Source: Chromobacterium sphagni (lineage in GTDB: Bacteria > Pseudomonadota > Gammaproteobacteria > Burkholderiales > Chromobacteriaceae). From it: 40,785 nucleotides of DNA. Positions 26,539-34,819 of this stretch are shown piece by piece. The DNA is taken from NCBI RefSeq assembly GCF_001855555.1, contig NZ_MKCT01000056.1:1-40785 (forward strand). The letters are read 5' to 3'. The translations under genes and the position numbers were made by a program. The notes beneath the pieces were generated by a model. The model did not search any database, had not been told where the DNA came from, and saw only the letters and a program-made list of their open reading frames with translations. The stretch's first letter is position 1; each line of letters begins with the position of its first letter.

Positions 26539-27309
26539 TCAGCGCGCCGCCTTGGCGAACAGGCGGAAGAAGTTTTCCGTGGTGGCGGCCGCCACCTCCT
26601 CTACCGATATGCCGCGCAGCCGGGCGACACACTCGGCCACATGGCGGACATAGGCCGGCTCGTTCTGCTTGCCGCGGTGCGGCACCGGCGCCAGATACGG
26701 CGAATCGGTCTCGATCAGCATCCGCTCCAGCGGCACTTTCTGTGCCACTTCCTGCACCTGCTTGGCGTTCTTGAAGGTCACCACCCCGGAGAAGGAGATG
26801 TAGAAGCCCAACGCCAGCGCCGCTTCCGCCACCTCCCAGGTCTCGGTGAAGCAGTGCATCACGCCGCGGCACTCGTCGGCATGCTCTTCCCGCATGATGC
26901 GTATGGTGTCCTCGGCGGATTCGCGGGTGTGGATCACCAGCGGCAGACTCACGCGCCGGGCGGCGCGGATGTGGGTGCGGAAGCGCTGGTGCTGCCACTC
27001 CAGATCGCCCTTGCACCAGTGGTAGTCCAGGCCGGTCTCGCCGATTCCCACCACCCGCGGATGGCCAGCCAGCTCCACCAGCTCGTCCTCGCTGTACTCC
27101 TCGGCTTCGGGATCGTCCGGGTGCACGCCCACCGTGGCGTAGAGGTTGGGATGGGCTTCGGCCAATCCCAGCACCTGGGGGTATTTGGGGCGGCTGACGC
27201 CTATCACCAGCGCGTGGCTCACCCGGCTCTCGCGCATATTGTCCAGCACTTCGGGCAACCGTGCGGCCAGGTCGGGGAAATTGATGTGGCAATGGGAATC
27301 GATAAGCAT
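26539..27309 (-). CDS. TatD family metal-dependent deoxyribonuclease (YcfH type)
   Basis: This 256-residue TIM-barrel hydrolase has metal ligands visible in MLIDSHCHINF, GIGETGLDYHW, PLVIHTRESAEDT, VMHCFTETWE and the C-terminal LIETDSPYLAP. TatD enzymes are 3'-5' exonucleases acting on DNA, including oxidatively damaged ends, although the substrate of the YcfH branch is less certain. The position downstream of holB and pilZ is the usual one in many Proteobacteria. Confidence 0.92.
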   Translation of the reverse strand: MLIDSHCHINFPDLAARLPEVLDNMRESRVSHALVIGVSRPKYPQVLGLAEAHPNLYATVGVHPDDPEAEEYSEDELVELAGHPRVVGIGETGLDYHWCKGDLEWQHQRFRTHIRAARRVSLPLVIHTRESAEDTIRIMREEHADECRGVMHCFTETWEVAEAALALGFYISFSGVVTFKNAKQVQEVAQKVPLERMLIETDSPYLAPVPHRGKQNEPAYVRHVAECVARLRGISVEEVAAATTENFFRLFAKAAR

Positions 27310-27387
27310 GATGGGGCTGCCGCAAAACTCTAAAGGGAACCCTGCAAGGATACCACGCCTACCGCGTTGGATTCGGCGGCGCGCCGC

Positions 27388-27764
27388 CTACATGGTATGG
27401 GTGGGCCGGCTGGAATTGAGCACGCCGCCCAGCAGCGCCTCGATCTTGTCCTTGGCCTGCTTGCCGGCCTCGCCGGAGACGAACTCCACGCCCACCCCTG
27501 CACCCGGCTGTTGTTGGCGCCAGCCGGCGTGATCCACACCACCTTGGCCTGCACCGCGATGCGCTGCGGGTCTTCCATCAGGGTCAACAGCAGGAACACT
27601 TCCTCGCCCAACTGCATCTCCTTGTTGGTGGGGATAAAGATGCCGCCGTTGCGGGCAAAGGGCATATAGGCGGCGAACAGCGCGCTGCGCTCCTTGATGT
27701 GCAGCGACAGCACGCCGGGACGGTTGGGATTGTTCAGGTCCTGCCGGGTATTGGCGGCATCCAT
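27388..27764 (-). pseudogene. pilZ: PilZ type IV pilus assembly protein, one-base frameshift
   Basis: The first ~90 residues match the pilus PilZ closely: PGVLSLHIKERSALFAAYMP, FARNGGIFIPTNKEMQLGEEVFLLL and VVWITPAGANNSRVQG. After that the frame turns into unlikely sequence (WAWSSSPARPASRPRTRSRR). Adding one base near 27494-27497 (CAG GG? GTG) restores VQGVGVEFVSGEAGKQAKDK and IEALLGGVLN, ending at the TAG at 27388. The repaired protein is about 125 residues, the normal size. PilZ is needed for type IV pilus assembly and is of the kind that does not bind c-di-GMP. The unrepaired frame would run to 27330. Sequencing error is quite possible. Confidence 0.85.
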
Positions 27765-27784
27765 GTTCGGGCCCCTTCTCGCTC

Positions 27785-28789
27785 TCAGCCGGCCTTGCCG
27801 CCGGCGAAAATCTTCAGGTAATCCATCAATACCGCCTCAAGTTGCAGGCGGGTGTTCAGCGTGTGCTGGGAGAACGGCGCCAGCGCGGTCAGCGCCTGCT
27901 GGCAGGCCATCAGCTGCACGGTGTCGCAGCGCGTCGACAAGGCCGACAACGCGCGCTCCTGATCTGGATAATAGCGGACCCGGCCCGCCAGGCCCAGCAA
28001 GGCCAGATCATGCAGCCATTTCTGCAACCAGTTCAGCGGCTGCAGCAGCGACAGCTGCTTGTTCTTGTCCACCATCTCCGCCAGTTGCAGCATGCCGGCG
28101 AAGTTGGGCAGGCCCAGGCCCTTGACGAATTGCTGCCGCAGCGCGGCCAGTTCGGGATCGTGGTCGAACAGCGGCACGCCGCCGTGATGGGCCAGTTCCA
28201 GTTCGGGATCGGCGATGCCCTGCTGCGTCAGCCAGGACAGCGCCGCCTGCGCGCTGGGGCGGTCCAGCGCAAACTGGCGGCAACGGCTGCGGATGGTGGG
28301 CAGCAGCCGCTGCGGCGCATGCGCCACCAGCAGGAACAGCACTGACTCCGGCGGCTCCTCCAGGATTTTCAACAAGGCGTTGGCGGCGGCCAGATTCAGG
28401 TTCTCCGCCGGCTCCACCAGGATCACCCGGCGGCCGGCGCGATGGGCGGACAGGTGGGCGAAATCGATCACGTCGCGCACCGCCTCTATCTTGATCTGCG
28501 GCAGCTTGCGCACCGCCTTGGCCTCCTTGCCCTCTTCCTCCTCGTCGGCGAACGGCGACAGCAGGCGGAAATCGGGGTGGGTGCCGCTGGCGAACCAGCG
28601 GCAACCCTGACACTGGCCGCAAGGCTGATGGTCGGCCTGCGGCGACTCGCACAGCAGCGACTGCGCCAGGTGCCGGGCAAAGGCCAGCTTGCCGATGCCG
28701 GCGCTGCCGGTGAACAGCCAGGCGCCCGGCATCCGCTGGCGTTCGGCGTTCAGCCGCCGCCAGTCATCGTTCTGCCATGGATACAGCAT
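27785..28789 (-). CDS. holB: DNA polymerase III delta' subunit
   Basis: This 334-residue clamp-loader subunit has an AAA+ fold. The N-terminal part shows FTGSAGIGKLAFARHLAQ, a Walker-A-like loop, a four-cysteine zinc module (CGQCQGC with an upstream cysteine), the NALLKILEEPP segment, and the SRCRQ arginine motif. The delta' subunit helps load the beta sliding clamp. Its ATG overlaps the stop of tmk (TGATG), so it is translationally coupled. Confidence 0.93.
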   Translation of the reverse strand: MLYPWQNDDWRRLNAERQRMPGAWLFTGSAGIGKLAFARHLAQSLLCESPQADHQPCGQCQGCRWFASGTHPDFRLLSPFADEEEEGKEAKAVRKLPQIKIEAVRDVIDFAHLSAHRAGRRVILVEPAENLNLAAANALLKILEEPPESVLFLLVAHAPQRLLPTIRSRCRQFALDRPSAQAALSWLTQQGIADPELELAHHGGVPLFDHDPELAALRQQFVKGLGLPNFAGMLQLAEMVDKNKQLSLLQPLNWLQKWLHDLALLGLAGRVRYYPDQERALSALSTRCDTVQLMACQQALTALAPFSQHTLNTRLQLEAVLMDYLKIFAGGKAG

Positions 28790-29433
28790 CAGCCGCGCTC
28801 CAACAGGTTCTGCAGATGGATTGCGATGTCGGCCTGGATTTCGGCGATGCCGCGGCTGGAGTCCAGCATGGCGAAACGATGCGGCTCCGCCGCCGCGCGG
28901 GCCAGGTAGGCCTCGCGCACGCGCTGATGGAAATCGGCGGCCTCCTGCTCGAAACGGTCAAGCGTCCGGGTGCAGGACATGCGCTGCGCCGCCACGTCCA
29001 GCGGCAGGTCGAACAGCAGCGTCAGATCCGGCTGCAGCCCCTGCTGCACCCAATCCTCCAGCACGCGGATGCGCTCGAAGGGAATGCCGCGGCCGCCGCC
29101 CTGGAAGGCGTAGGTGGAGTCGGTGAAACGGTCGGACACCAGATAACGCCCGGCCGCCAGCGCCGGCGCGATCACGCCGTCGATGTGCTGCTGGCGCGCG
29201 GCGAACGCCAATAACGCCTCGGCGTTCAGCGACACCTGGCTGTCCACCGCCAGCAGCAGTTTGCGAATGTCCTCGCCCAGCGGCGTGCCACCCGGCTCGC
29301 GGGTGAACACCGCGTCCACGCCGCGGCTGGCCAGCCAGTCGCGAATGAAAGTCAGATGCGTGCTCTTGCCCGCGCCGTCTATCCCCTCCAGGGTGATGAA
29401 GCGGCCGCGTCGGGCTGGCTGCTCGGTCGGCAT
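28789..29433 (-). CDS. tmk: thymidylate kinase
   Basis: This 214-residue kinase converts dTMP to dTDP. Motifs: the P-loop FITLEGIDGAGKST, the nucleotide-binding TREPGGTPLGE, and SDRFTDSTYAFQGGGRG. The LID region reads TRTLDRFEQE. The in-frame sequence continues upstream, but the ATG at 29433 shares its A with the mltG stop (TAATG) and gives the normal length. It is cotranscribed with mltG and holB. Confidence 0.95.
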   Translation of the reverse strand: MPTEQPARRGRFITLEGIDGAGKSTHLTFIRDWLASRGVDAVFTREPGGTPLGEDIRKLLLAVDSQVSLNAEALLAFAARQQHIDGVIAPALAAGRYLVSDRFTDSTYAFQGGGRGIPFERIRVLEDWVQQGLQPDLTLLFDLPLDVAAQRMSCTRTLDRFEQEAADFHQRVREAYLARAAAEPHRFAMLDSSRGIAEIQADIAIHLQNLLERG

Positions 29434-30422
29434 TACTGGCCTTTCTTCAAGATGTATTTGCGCACCGCCTGGTTGTGCTGCTCCAGGGTGCTGGAAAACT
29501 GCGAGCTGCCGTCGCCGCGGGCGACGAAATACAGCGCGTCGGAATCGTCCGGCTGGGCGGCGGCGTACAGCGCCGCCTTGCCCGGCAGCGCGATAGGCGT
29601 CGGCGTCAGGCCGGCGCGGGTATAGGTATTGTACGGCGTGTCGCGGCGCAGGTCGGCCTTGCCGATATTGCCGCGGTAGCGCTCGCCCATGCCGTAGATG
29701 ACGGAGGGATCGGTCTGCAGCCGCATTCCCTTCTTCAGCCGGTTGACGAACACCGAGGCCACCATCGCGCGATCGGCATCGCTGGAGGTTTCCTTCTCGA
29801 TCAGGCTGGCCATGGTCAGCAGCTCGTACGGCGTACTGTAGGGCAGATCGGCCTTGCGGGCCGCCCAGGCCGCGTTCAGCTGCTGCTGCATCACCTCGAA
29901 CGCCTGGTGGTAGATGTCCAGATCGGACATGCCCGGCGTGAACAGATAGGTGCTGGGGAAGAACAACCCCTCCGGGCTGGCCCCCGGCATGCCCAGTCGC
30001 TGCATGAGCGCGGCGTCGCCCAGCTTCTGCGCATCGTGCCGCACGTCCGGGTTGCGGTCCAGCGCCTGGCGCAGCTGGCGGAAAGTCCAGCCTTCTATCG
30101 CGGTGAGGCTGGCCTCGTCGGGGTGGCCCTGCACCAGCCGCTGCAGCACATCCAGCATGTTCTGCGATCCCTGGAAGCGGTACAGCCCGGCCTTGATCTT
30201 GCGGTCGGAACCGGACAGCCGCGCCAAAGCCACCATCAGTTGGCGGTTGCGGATGGCGCCGTCCTGCTCCAGCGTATGGGCAATCTGCTTCATGGTGCGG
30301 TTGGGCCCCACCAGCAGCTTGTAGCCCGCATCGGGCAGCTTGACCGGCAGCAGCGCGGCCCAGCCCAGCCAGCCCGCCGCGCACAGCAGGATCAGCAACA
30401 GAAAGCCGGATAGTTTTTTCAT
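29433..30422 (-). CDS. mltG: endolytic murein transglycosylase MltG
   Basis: This 329-residue YceG/MltG protein has an N-terminal membrane anchor (MKKLSGFLLLILLCAAGW) and a periplasmic catalytic domain. The catalytic glutamate is in LLTMASLIEKETSSDADR, followed by VFVNRLKKGMRLQTDPSVIYG and the TPYNTYTRAGLTPTPIALPG segment. MltG cleaves nascent glycan strands and helps set their length. The chosen ATG at 30422 gives the conserved lysine-led anchor; an upstream ATG at 30479 remains possible. It is the first gene of mltG-tmk-holB-pilZ-tatD. Confidence 0.92.
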   Translation of the reverse strand: MKKLSGFLLLILLCAAGWLGWAALLPVKLPDAGYKLLVGPNRTMKQIAHTLEQDGAIRNRQLMVALARLSGSDRKIKAGLYRFQGSQNMLDVLQRLVQGHPDEASLTAIEGWTFRQLRQALDRNPDVRHDAQKLGDAALMQRLGMPGASPEGLFFPSTYLFTPGMSDLDIYHQAFEVMQQQLNAAWAARKADLPYSTPYELLTMASLIEKETSSDADRAMVASVFVNRLKKGMRLQTDPSVIYGMGERYRGNIGKADLRRDTPYNTYTRAGLTPTPIALPGKAALYAAAQPDDSDALYFVARGDGSSQFSSTLEQHNQAVRKYILKKGQ

Positions 30423-30626
30423 TTGAATGCGTCGCAAAATCGGTGTCTTGGGCCGCTCCTGCGGCAAAGGCGGAATCATACCAGCAAGCCGGCCTGTACG
30501 ACATGACAGGTCAGACTGTCCCTCCGTAGGATAGTTTGCCCCACATCAACAGTGATCTTCGCGCTTTTGCCTATTTTCATAGTGAAATCCGCCACTGCGG
30601 ATCAACCACCGACACTACGGACGGCG

Positions 30627-31274
30627 ATGAAACCTTTCTTCAACTTTGGCTGCGCGCTGGTCGCCTGGGGCGAGCTATGCCGGGTGGCGCGGACCCGCAA
30701 TTATCCTGGCAGACTCGATCCGCTGCCGCCGCAGGCTTTTTGCCAGGGCCGCCACAACCACCAGTTCGTCTACGCCAGCTCGGCGCAATTGCTCAAACCC
30801 TACCAGGCGATACTGCTGGAGCCGCTGTGGCTGCTGGACCAGCGCCAGGACGGCCGCTGGCAACTGGTGGCCACCGCACTGGGGAACAGCCTGAACCTGC
30901 GCCTGCAGGCCTTGTTGCGCGCCTGGATGCCGGCTATTCCCCAGGCCGAGGAAGCCGGCCCGCAAGTTGCCAGGCTGCGTCTGGCGCTGCGCAGCTTCCA
31001 GGGCGAAATCGGCAGCCTGCCGCCATCTCTGTCCGTCGCGCGCCAGACCGATGGCCAATCGCCATTGGTGCGCGGCATCTCCCCCTATTTGGAACAGATA
31101 TCCAGCATCGTGCAACTGGAAGACGCGCGGGACGGCCGGCTGCTGGGAGGCGGCGTCAACCTGCAGGGTCCGCAAGCCGAACAGGGACGCAGCGGCCAGG
31201 GCTGGCAGGACCTGCTGGCCTGCAACTGGCAGCAAATCCTGCAATTCGGCCACCCTCCCCTCGCCGCTGGCTAG
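30627..31274 (+). CDS. conserved protein of unknown function
   Basis: This 215-residue protein begins MKPFFNFGCALVAWGELCRV, possibly a weak N-terminal signal or hydrophobic anchor, and I do not recognise the family. The mature part shows QFVYASSAQLLKPYQAILLE, PLWLLDQRQDGRWQLVATALG and NSLNLRLQALLRAWM, which look like a mixed alpha/beta domain. The frame is open up to a GTG at 30552; I prefer the ATG at 30627 on length, without a good ribosome-binding site for either. It is divergent from mltG and 55 bases before modA. Confidence 0.6.
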   Translation: MKPFFNFGCALVAWGELCRVARTRNYPGRLDPLPPQAFCQGRHNHQFVYASSAQLLKPYQAILLEPLWLLDQRQDGRWQLVATALGNSLNLRLQALLRAWMPAIPQAEEAGPQVARLRLALRSFQGEIGSLPPSLSVARQTDGQSPLVRGISPYLEQISSIVQLEDARDGRLLGGGVNLQGPQAEQGRSGQGWQDLLACNWQQILQFGHPPLAAG

Positions 31275-31329
31275 CATGGCGATTTTGGCCGCATAATGAC
31301 GGCAAGATCATCTTTCCGGAGCCACCGCC

Positions 31330-32058
31330 ATGCCGCGCCTGCGCCTTGCCCTGCTGTGCCTCTGCCTGTCCCCGCTGGCCCTCGCCGACACCGTGAATGT
31401 GGCGGTGGCCAGCAATTTCCAGCAAACGCTGGACAAGATAGCCGCGGCGTTCAAGGCCGCCACCGGCCATGAGGTCAAGGCCAGCGCTGGCGCCTCCGGC
31501 AAGCTGGCGGCGCAGATCCGCCAGGGCGCGCCCTTCGACGTGTTCCTGTCCGCCGACAACGAGCGCCCGACCGAACTGGCGCGCGCCGGCGTCGGCCTGC
31601 CATCCAGCCAGTTCACCTACGCCTATGGCCAGTTGGCGCTGTGGAGCAAGAAGCGCGGCGACGCCGGCGAGGCCGCGCTGCGCCAGGGCAACTTCAACAA
31701 GCTGGCGGTGGCCAATCCCGCCACCGCGCCCTACGGCCGCGCCGCGATGGAAACCCTGGCGGCGCTGAAGCTGGAGGCCGCCGTCCAAGCCAAGCTGTTG
31801 ACCGGCGACAATATCGGCCAGACCATGCAGTTCGCCGAGGTCGGCGGCGCCGACTTCGCCTTCGTCGCCTATTCGCAACTGCTGGAACAAGGCATACGCG
31901 ATCATTATTGGCTGGTGCCGGAAAAACTGCATCAGCCGATACGCCAGGACGCGCTGCTGATCAAGGCCGGCCCGGCCGCCAACGCGCTGATGGCCTTCCT
32001 CAAAGGGGAGCGGGCCCGCGCGCTGATGGCCCAGGCCGGCTACCGCTTCAAGCCGTGA
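31330..32058 (+). CDS. modA: molybdate-binding periplasmic protein ModA
   Basis: This 242-residue solute-binding protein has a signal peptide (MPRLRLALLCLCLSPLALA) and the ModA core: VNVAVASNFQQTLDKIAAAF, SAGASGKLAAQIRQGAPFD, VFLSADNERPTELARAG, GDNIGQTMQFAEVGGADFAF. It binds molybdate or tungstate for the ABC importer. A GGAG ribosome-binding site precedes the ATG, and the stop overlaps the modB start by 4 bases. Confidence 0.94.
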   Translation: MPRLRLALLCLCLSPLALADTVNVAVASNFQQTLDKIAAAFKAATGHEVKASAGASGKLAAQIRQGAPFDVFLSADNERPTELARAGVGLPSSQFTYAYGQLALWSKKRGDAGEAALRQGNFNKLAVANPATAPYGRAAMETLAALKLEAAVQAKLLTGDNIGQTMQFAEVGGADFAFVAYSQLLEQGIRDHYWLVPEKLHQPIRQDALLIKAGPAANALMAFLKGERARALMAQAGYRFKP

Positions 32059-32729
32059 CGCCACAGGACTGGAGCGCCATCGCCCTCACCCTGAGGCTGG
32101 CGTGCATCAGCACCCTGCTGCTGCTGGCGCTGTGCATCCCCTGCGCCTGGTGGCTGGCGCGCAGCCGTTCGCGGCTGCGTCCGTTCTTGGAAGCCGGCGC
32201 CATGCTGCCGCTGGTGCTGCCGCCGACAGTGCTGGGTTTCTACCTGCTGCTGGCCTTTGGTCCCCACGGCCCGGTGGGCAGGCTGACCGCCTCCCTGGGC
32301 CTGCCCGGCCTGGCCTTCACCTTTCACGGCGTGGTCATCGCCTCGGTGCTGTACTCGCTGCCCTTCGTGCTGCAGCCGCTGTTGGCCAGCTTCCGCGCGG
32401 TGCGCCAGGAGGAGCTGGAAAGCGCCTGGCTGCTGGGAGCGGGCCGCTGGCAGCGGATGCGCCACGTGATCCTGCCGTCCTGCCGCAGCGGCGTACTTAG
32501 CGCCTCCTGCCTGGGCTTCGCCCATACCGTGGGGGAGTTCGGCGTGGTGCTGATGATAGGCGGCAATATCGACGGCGAAACCAGGGTGATTTCGATCGCG
32601 CTGTACAATCAGGTGGAACAGGCCAATTACGGCGCCGCACACCAGCTGGCGCTAATGCTGCTTCTGTTTTCGCTGGCGGCGCTGACCGCCGTCTACTGGC
32701 TGAACGCCAGGCAGAAAAAAGACGGATAA
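32055..32729 (+). CDS. modB: molybdate ABC transporter permease ModB
   Basis: This 224-residue inner-membrane permease has about five to six transmembrane helices. The EAA loop that contacts the ATPase is seen as ELESAWLLGAGRWQRMRHVILP. PLVLPPTVLGFYLLL and HTVGEFGVVLMIGGN are family hallmarks. It starts with the GTG at 32055, overlapping the modA stop (GTGA). No modC follows: the next gene is psiF-like. The ATPase must come from elsewhere in the genome. Confidence 0.93.
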   Translation: MTPQDWSAIALTLRLACISTLLLLALCIPCAWWLARSRSRLRPFLEAGAMLPLVLPPTVLGFYLLLAFGPHGPVGRLTASLGLPGLAFTFHGVVIASVLYSLPFVLQPLLASFRAVRQEELESAWLLGAGRWQRMRHVILPSCRSGVLSASCLGFAHTVGEFGVVLMIGGNIDGETRVISIALYNQVEQANYGAAHQLALMLLLFSLAALTAVYWLNARQKKDG

Positions 32730-32783
32730 ACTCTTTTCAACGGCCTGCCCCAGGCCACAACCCAGCCATGGAGACTACCCATC

Positions 32784-33038
32784 ATGCGCAAATCGCTATT
32801 GCTCGCCCTGTTTGCCCTGTTCAGCGCCAATCTGGCACTGGCCGACGCCGCCTGCGACGCCAAGGCCGCCAACAAGAAACTGGCGGGCGCCGCCAAGCAG
32901 AGCTTCCTGAGGAAATGCGAGAAGGATACCGCCGCCGCCCAGGCCAGCTGTGACGCCAAGGCAGCCGACAAGAAGCTGGCGGGCGCCGCCAAGCAAAGCT
33001 TCGCCAAGAAGTGCGTGAAGGACGCGATGGCCAAGTAA
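32784..33038 (+). CDS. PsiF-repeat periplasmic protein
   Basis: This 84-residue protein has a signal peptide (MRKSLLLALFALFSANLALA) and two PsiF repeats, each of the type CDAKA..KKLAGAAKQSF..KC. The E. coli psiF gene is induced by phosphate starvation, but the protein has no known activity. Each repeat carries a pair of cysteines and several lysines. A GGAG ribosome-binding site precedes the ATG. A terminator follows. Confidence 0.88.
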   Translation: MRKSLLLALFALFSANLALADAACDAKAANKKLAGAAKQSFLRKCEKDTAAAQASCDAKAADKKLAGAAKQSFAKKCVKDAMAK

Positions 33039-33064
33039 GCCCGGCCTGCCGCCCGGATGCGCGA

Positions 33065-33095
33065 AACGGCATGGCGCCAGGCCCCATGCCGTTTT
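33065..33095 (+). terminator. intrinsic terminator after the psiF-like gene
   Basis: A perfect 10-bp stem AACGGCATGG/CCATGCCGTT (33065-33074 with 33084-33093) is followed by TTTTTG, about 25 bases past the stop. Confidence 0.85.
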
Positions 33096-33145
33096 TGCCG
33101 TTTGATGCGGCGGCGCAAAAAATAAACAATCCAGACGCCGAAAAA

Positions 33146-33170
33146 CGTCCAATCAACAATGACTTGGACG
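33146..33170 (+). promoter_or_regulatory. inverted repeat upstream of the FliD-like gene
   Basis: The dyad CGTCCAA-(11)-TTGGACG is perfect over 7 bp and lies about 45 bases before the predicted start. The DNA around it is AT-rich (AACAATGA, TTTAACAAGG). It may be an operator or part of the promoter. Confidence 0.4.
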
Positions 33171-33214
33171 CAATAGTCTACACTTTAACAAGGTATGGCT
33201 TGTGAGTGTTGGTG

Positions 33215-34747
33215 ATGAACTCCTTGTCTGGATACAGTTCGGTTCTCTCGTCTTTCGACAGTTTGCTGCCGAACTTGAGCAGTTTGTTGTCCAGCGGCCT
33301 GCTGCTGGGCTCAAGCGGCAGCGCCGGCAGCGCCAGCGCATCCGCCGCCACCGATCCTCTGCAGGTGGAGCTGTCCGGCCTGGGCCAATTGCTGTCCAAC
33401 CTCAACACCTTCCAAAGCAGTCTGCAGCAGCTGTATGCGCCGTCCGTTCAGTTCAACAACGCCAGCGCCAGCAGCAGCAATCCGGCGGTGGCCAGCGTCA
33501 GCTCCTCCTACGGCGCGCAGAATGCCAACTACCTGCTCACGGTATCGCAACTGGCGCAGGCGCAAAGCGCCACCAGCAGCTTTTCGCTGGCGGACACCAG
33601 CTCCACCTCGGTGGGCACCGGCAGCCTGACCATCACCACCGGCAGCTACGCCTACACCAGTTCCACCTCGGCCAGCAGCTTCACCGCCAACGACACTCCG
33701 GTGACGGTCAGCATCACCAACGGCACCTTGTCCGGCATCGCCAGCGCCATCAATGGAGCCAATGCAGGCGTAGTGGCCAACGTGATCCAGAACGCGTCAG
33801 GCAGCTACCAGCTGCAGGTCAGCGCCGCCAGCACCGGCAGCAGCAACAACTTCCGCATCGCGGTGAGCGACAGCGACGGCAACAATACCGATCAGAACGG
33901 CCTGTCGCGTCTGGCTTTCGACCAGACCCTGGCGACGGGCAGCGGCCAGAACCTGGCGCAAACCCAGAGCGCGCTCAACGCCAGCTACACCATCAACGGT
34001 GCCTCCGGCGCCAGCAGCAGCAATCTGGGCATCCAGCTGGGTAACGGCGTGTCGGCCAATCTGCTGGCCACCGGCAGCAGTACCGTGGCGGTCAACGTGG
34101 ACTTCGGCCAGCTCAACAGCAACGCGCAATCGTTGGCCAACGCCTTCAACACTGTGCAAAACAGCATCAACACCCTGCTGGGCAACGGCGCCGCGCTGCA
34201 GAACGATCCCATCGCCAACCAGTTGCCGCAGTTGCTGAACAAGGAAGTGCAAAACAGCTTCAGCAACGGCAGCTCGCTGCTTACCAGCCTCAGCCAGATC
34301 GGACTGAGCTACCAGAGCCCCAGCCAGTACGGCCTGGGCGGCACGCTGAGCTTGAATACCAGCTCGCTGCAGACCGCCTACAACAGCGACTCCAACGGCA
34401 CCGCCAACCTGTTGTACACGGTGGAGCAGTCGCTGAACTCGCTGGCCGACAGCTACGCCTCCTATGGCAACGGCACCATCGCCCAGGAAATGACCGCCTT
34501 GCAGAACCAGGAGTTTTCCAGCCAATTGAGTTCGCAATCGGTGCCTTTCAACGACACCTTCCCCTACAACCTGCAGAACCTGCTCAGCTACCCGTCCGGC
34601 AACTCCGCCTTGTCCGCGCAGCAGATCAGCGGCCTGGCGATGTACGCGCTGGTGTACTCGCTGGGCGCGCCCTATGCGCTGGACTCGCTGCTGGTCGGCC
34701 AAGGCCTCGGCCTGTCCTCCTCCGGCACCTTCTCCGCCACCGCCTGA
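33215..34747 (+). CDS. FliD-like (flagellar hook-associated protein 2-like) protein
   Basis: This 510-residue protein is rich in Ser, Asn, Gln and Ala and has no signal peptide. Residues ~90-240 resemble the FliD N-terminal domain: NANYLLTVSQLAQAQSATSS, SSTSVGTGSLTITTG, VTVSITNGTLSGIASAINGA and NAGVVANVIQNASGSYQLQ. FliD caps the flagellar filament. This copy lacks flagellar neighbours, and its C-terminal part is not clearly FliD. It may be a filament-cap-like or surface protein exported by the flagellar apparatus. The start is uncertain (GTG at 33206 or ATG at 33215). Low cysteine content and repetitive S/N/A composition fit an exported extracellular protein. Confidence 0.72.
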   Translation: MNSLSGYSSVLSSFDSLLPNLSSLLSSGLLLGSSGSAGSASASAATDPLQVELSGLGQLLSNLNTFQSSLQQLYAPSVQFNNASASSSNPAVASVSSSYGAQNANYLLTVSQLAQAQSATSSFSLADTSSTSVGTGSLTITTGSYAYTSSTSASSFTANDTPVTVSITNGTLSGIASAINGANAGVVANVIQNASGSYQLQVSAASTGSSNNFRIAVSDSDGNNTDQNGLSRLAFDQTLATGSGQNLAQTQSALNASYTINGASGASSSNLGIQLGNGVSANLLATGSSTVAVNVDFGQLNSNAQSLANAFNTVQNSINTLLGNGAALQNDPIANQLPQLLNKEVQNSFSNGSSLLTSLSQIGLSYQSPSQYGLGGTLSLNTSSLQTAYNSDSNGTANLLYTVEQSLNSLADSYASYGNGTIAQEMTALQNQEFSSQLSSQSVPFNDTFPYNLQNLLSYPSGNSALSAQQISGLAMYALVYSLGAPYALDSLLVGQGLGLSSSGTFSATA

Positions 34748-34756
34748 CCCCCGTCT

Positions 34757-34797
34757 TTGACCCAGCTTGCGCTTTGTGGGTAAAATTCATCGGATGA
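34757..34797 (+). promoter_or_regulatory. promoter and operator of the gntR-cynX pair
   Basis: A sigma-70 promoter is visible: TTGACC (34757-34762), 18 bp, TAAAAT (34781-34786). A perfect 11-bp dyad TCATC-G-GATGA (34787-34797) covers the expected transcription start. A GntR-family dimer bound there would block transcription, so autorepression is likely. The following ATG at 34820 has TAGGAG upstream. Confidence 0.65.
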
Positions 34798-34819
34798 TTG
34801 GATGTTTAGGAGTCTCCGC

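Noticed and set aside
30552-30626. a longer N-terminus (GTG at 30552) for the unknown gene at 30627
   Set aside because: The extension (MIFALLPIFIV...) has a GTG start without a ribosome-binding site. It could be an alternative hydrophobic start, but evidence is lacking.
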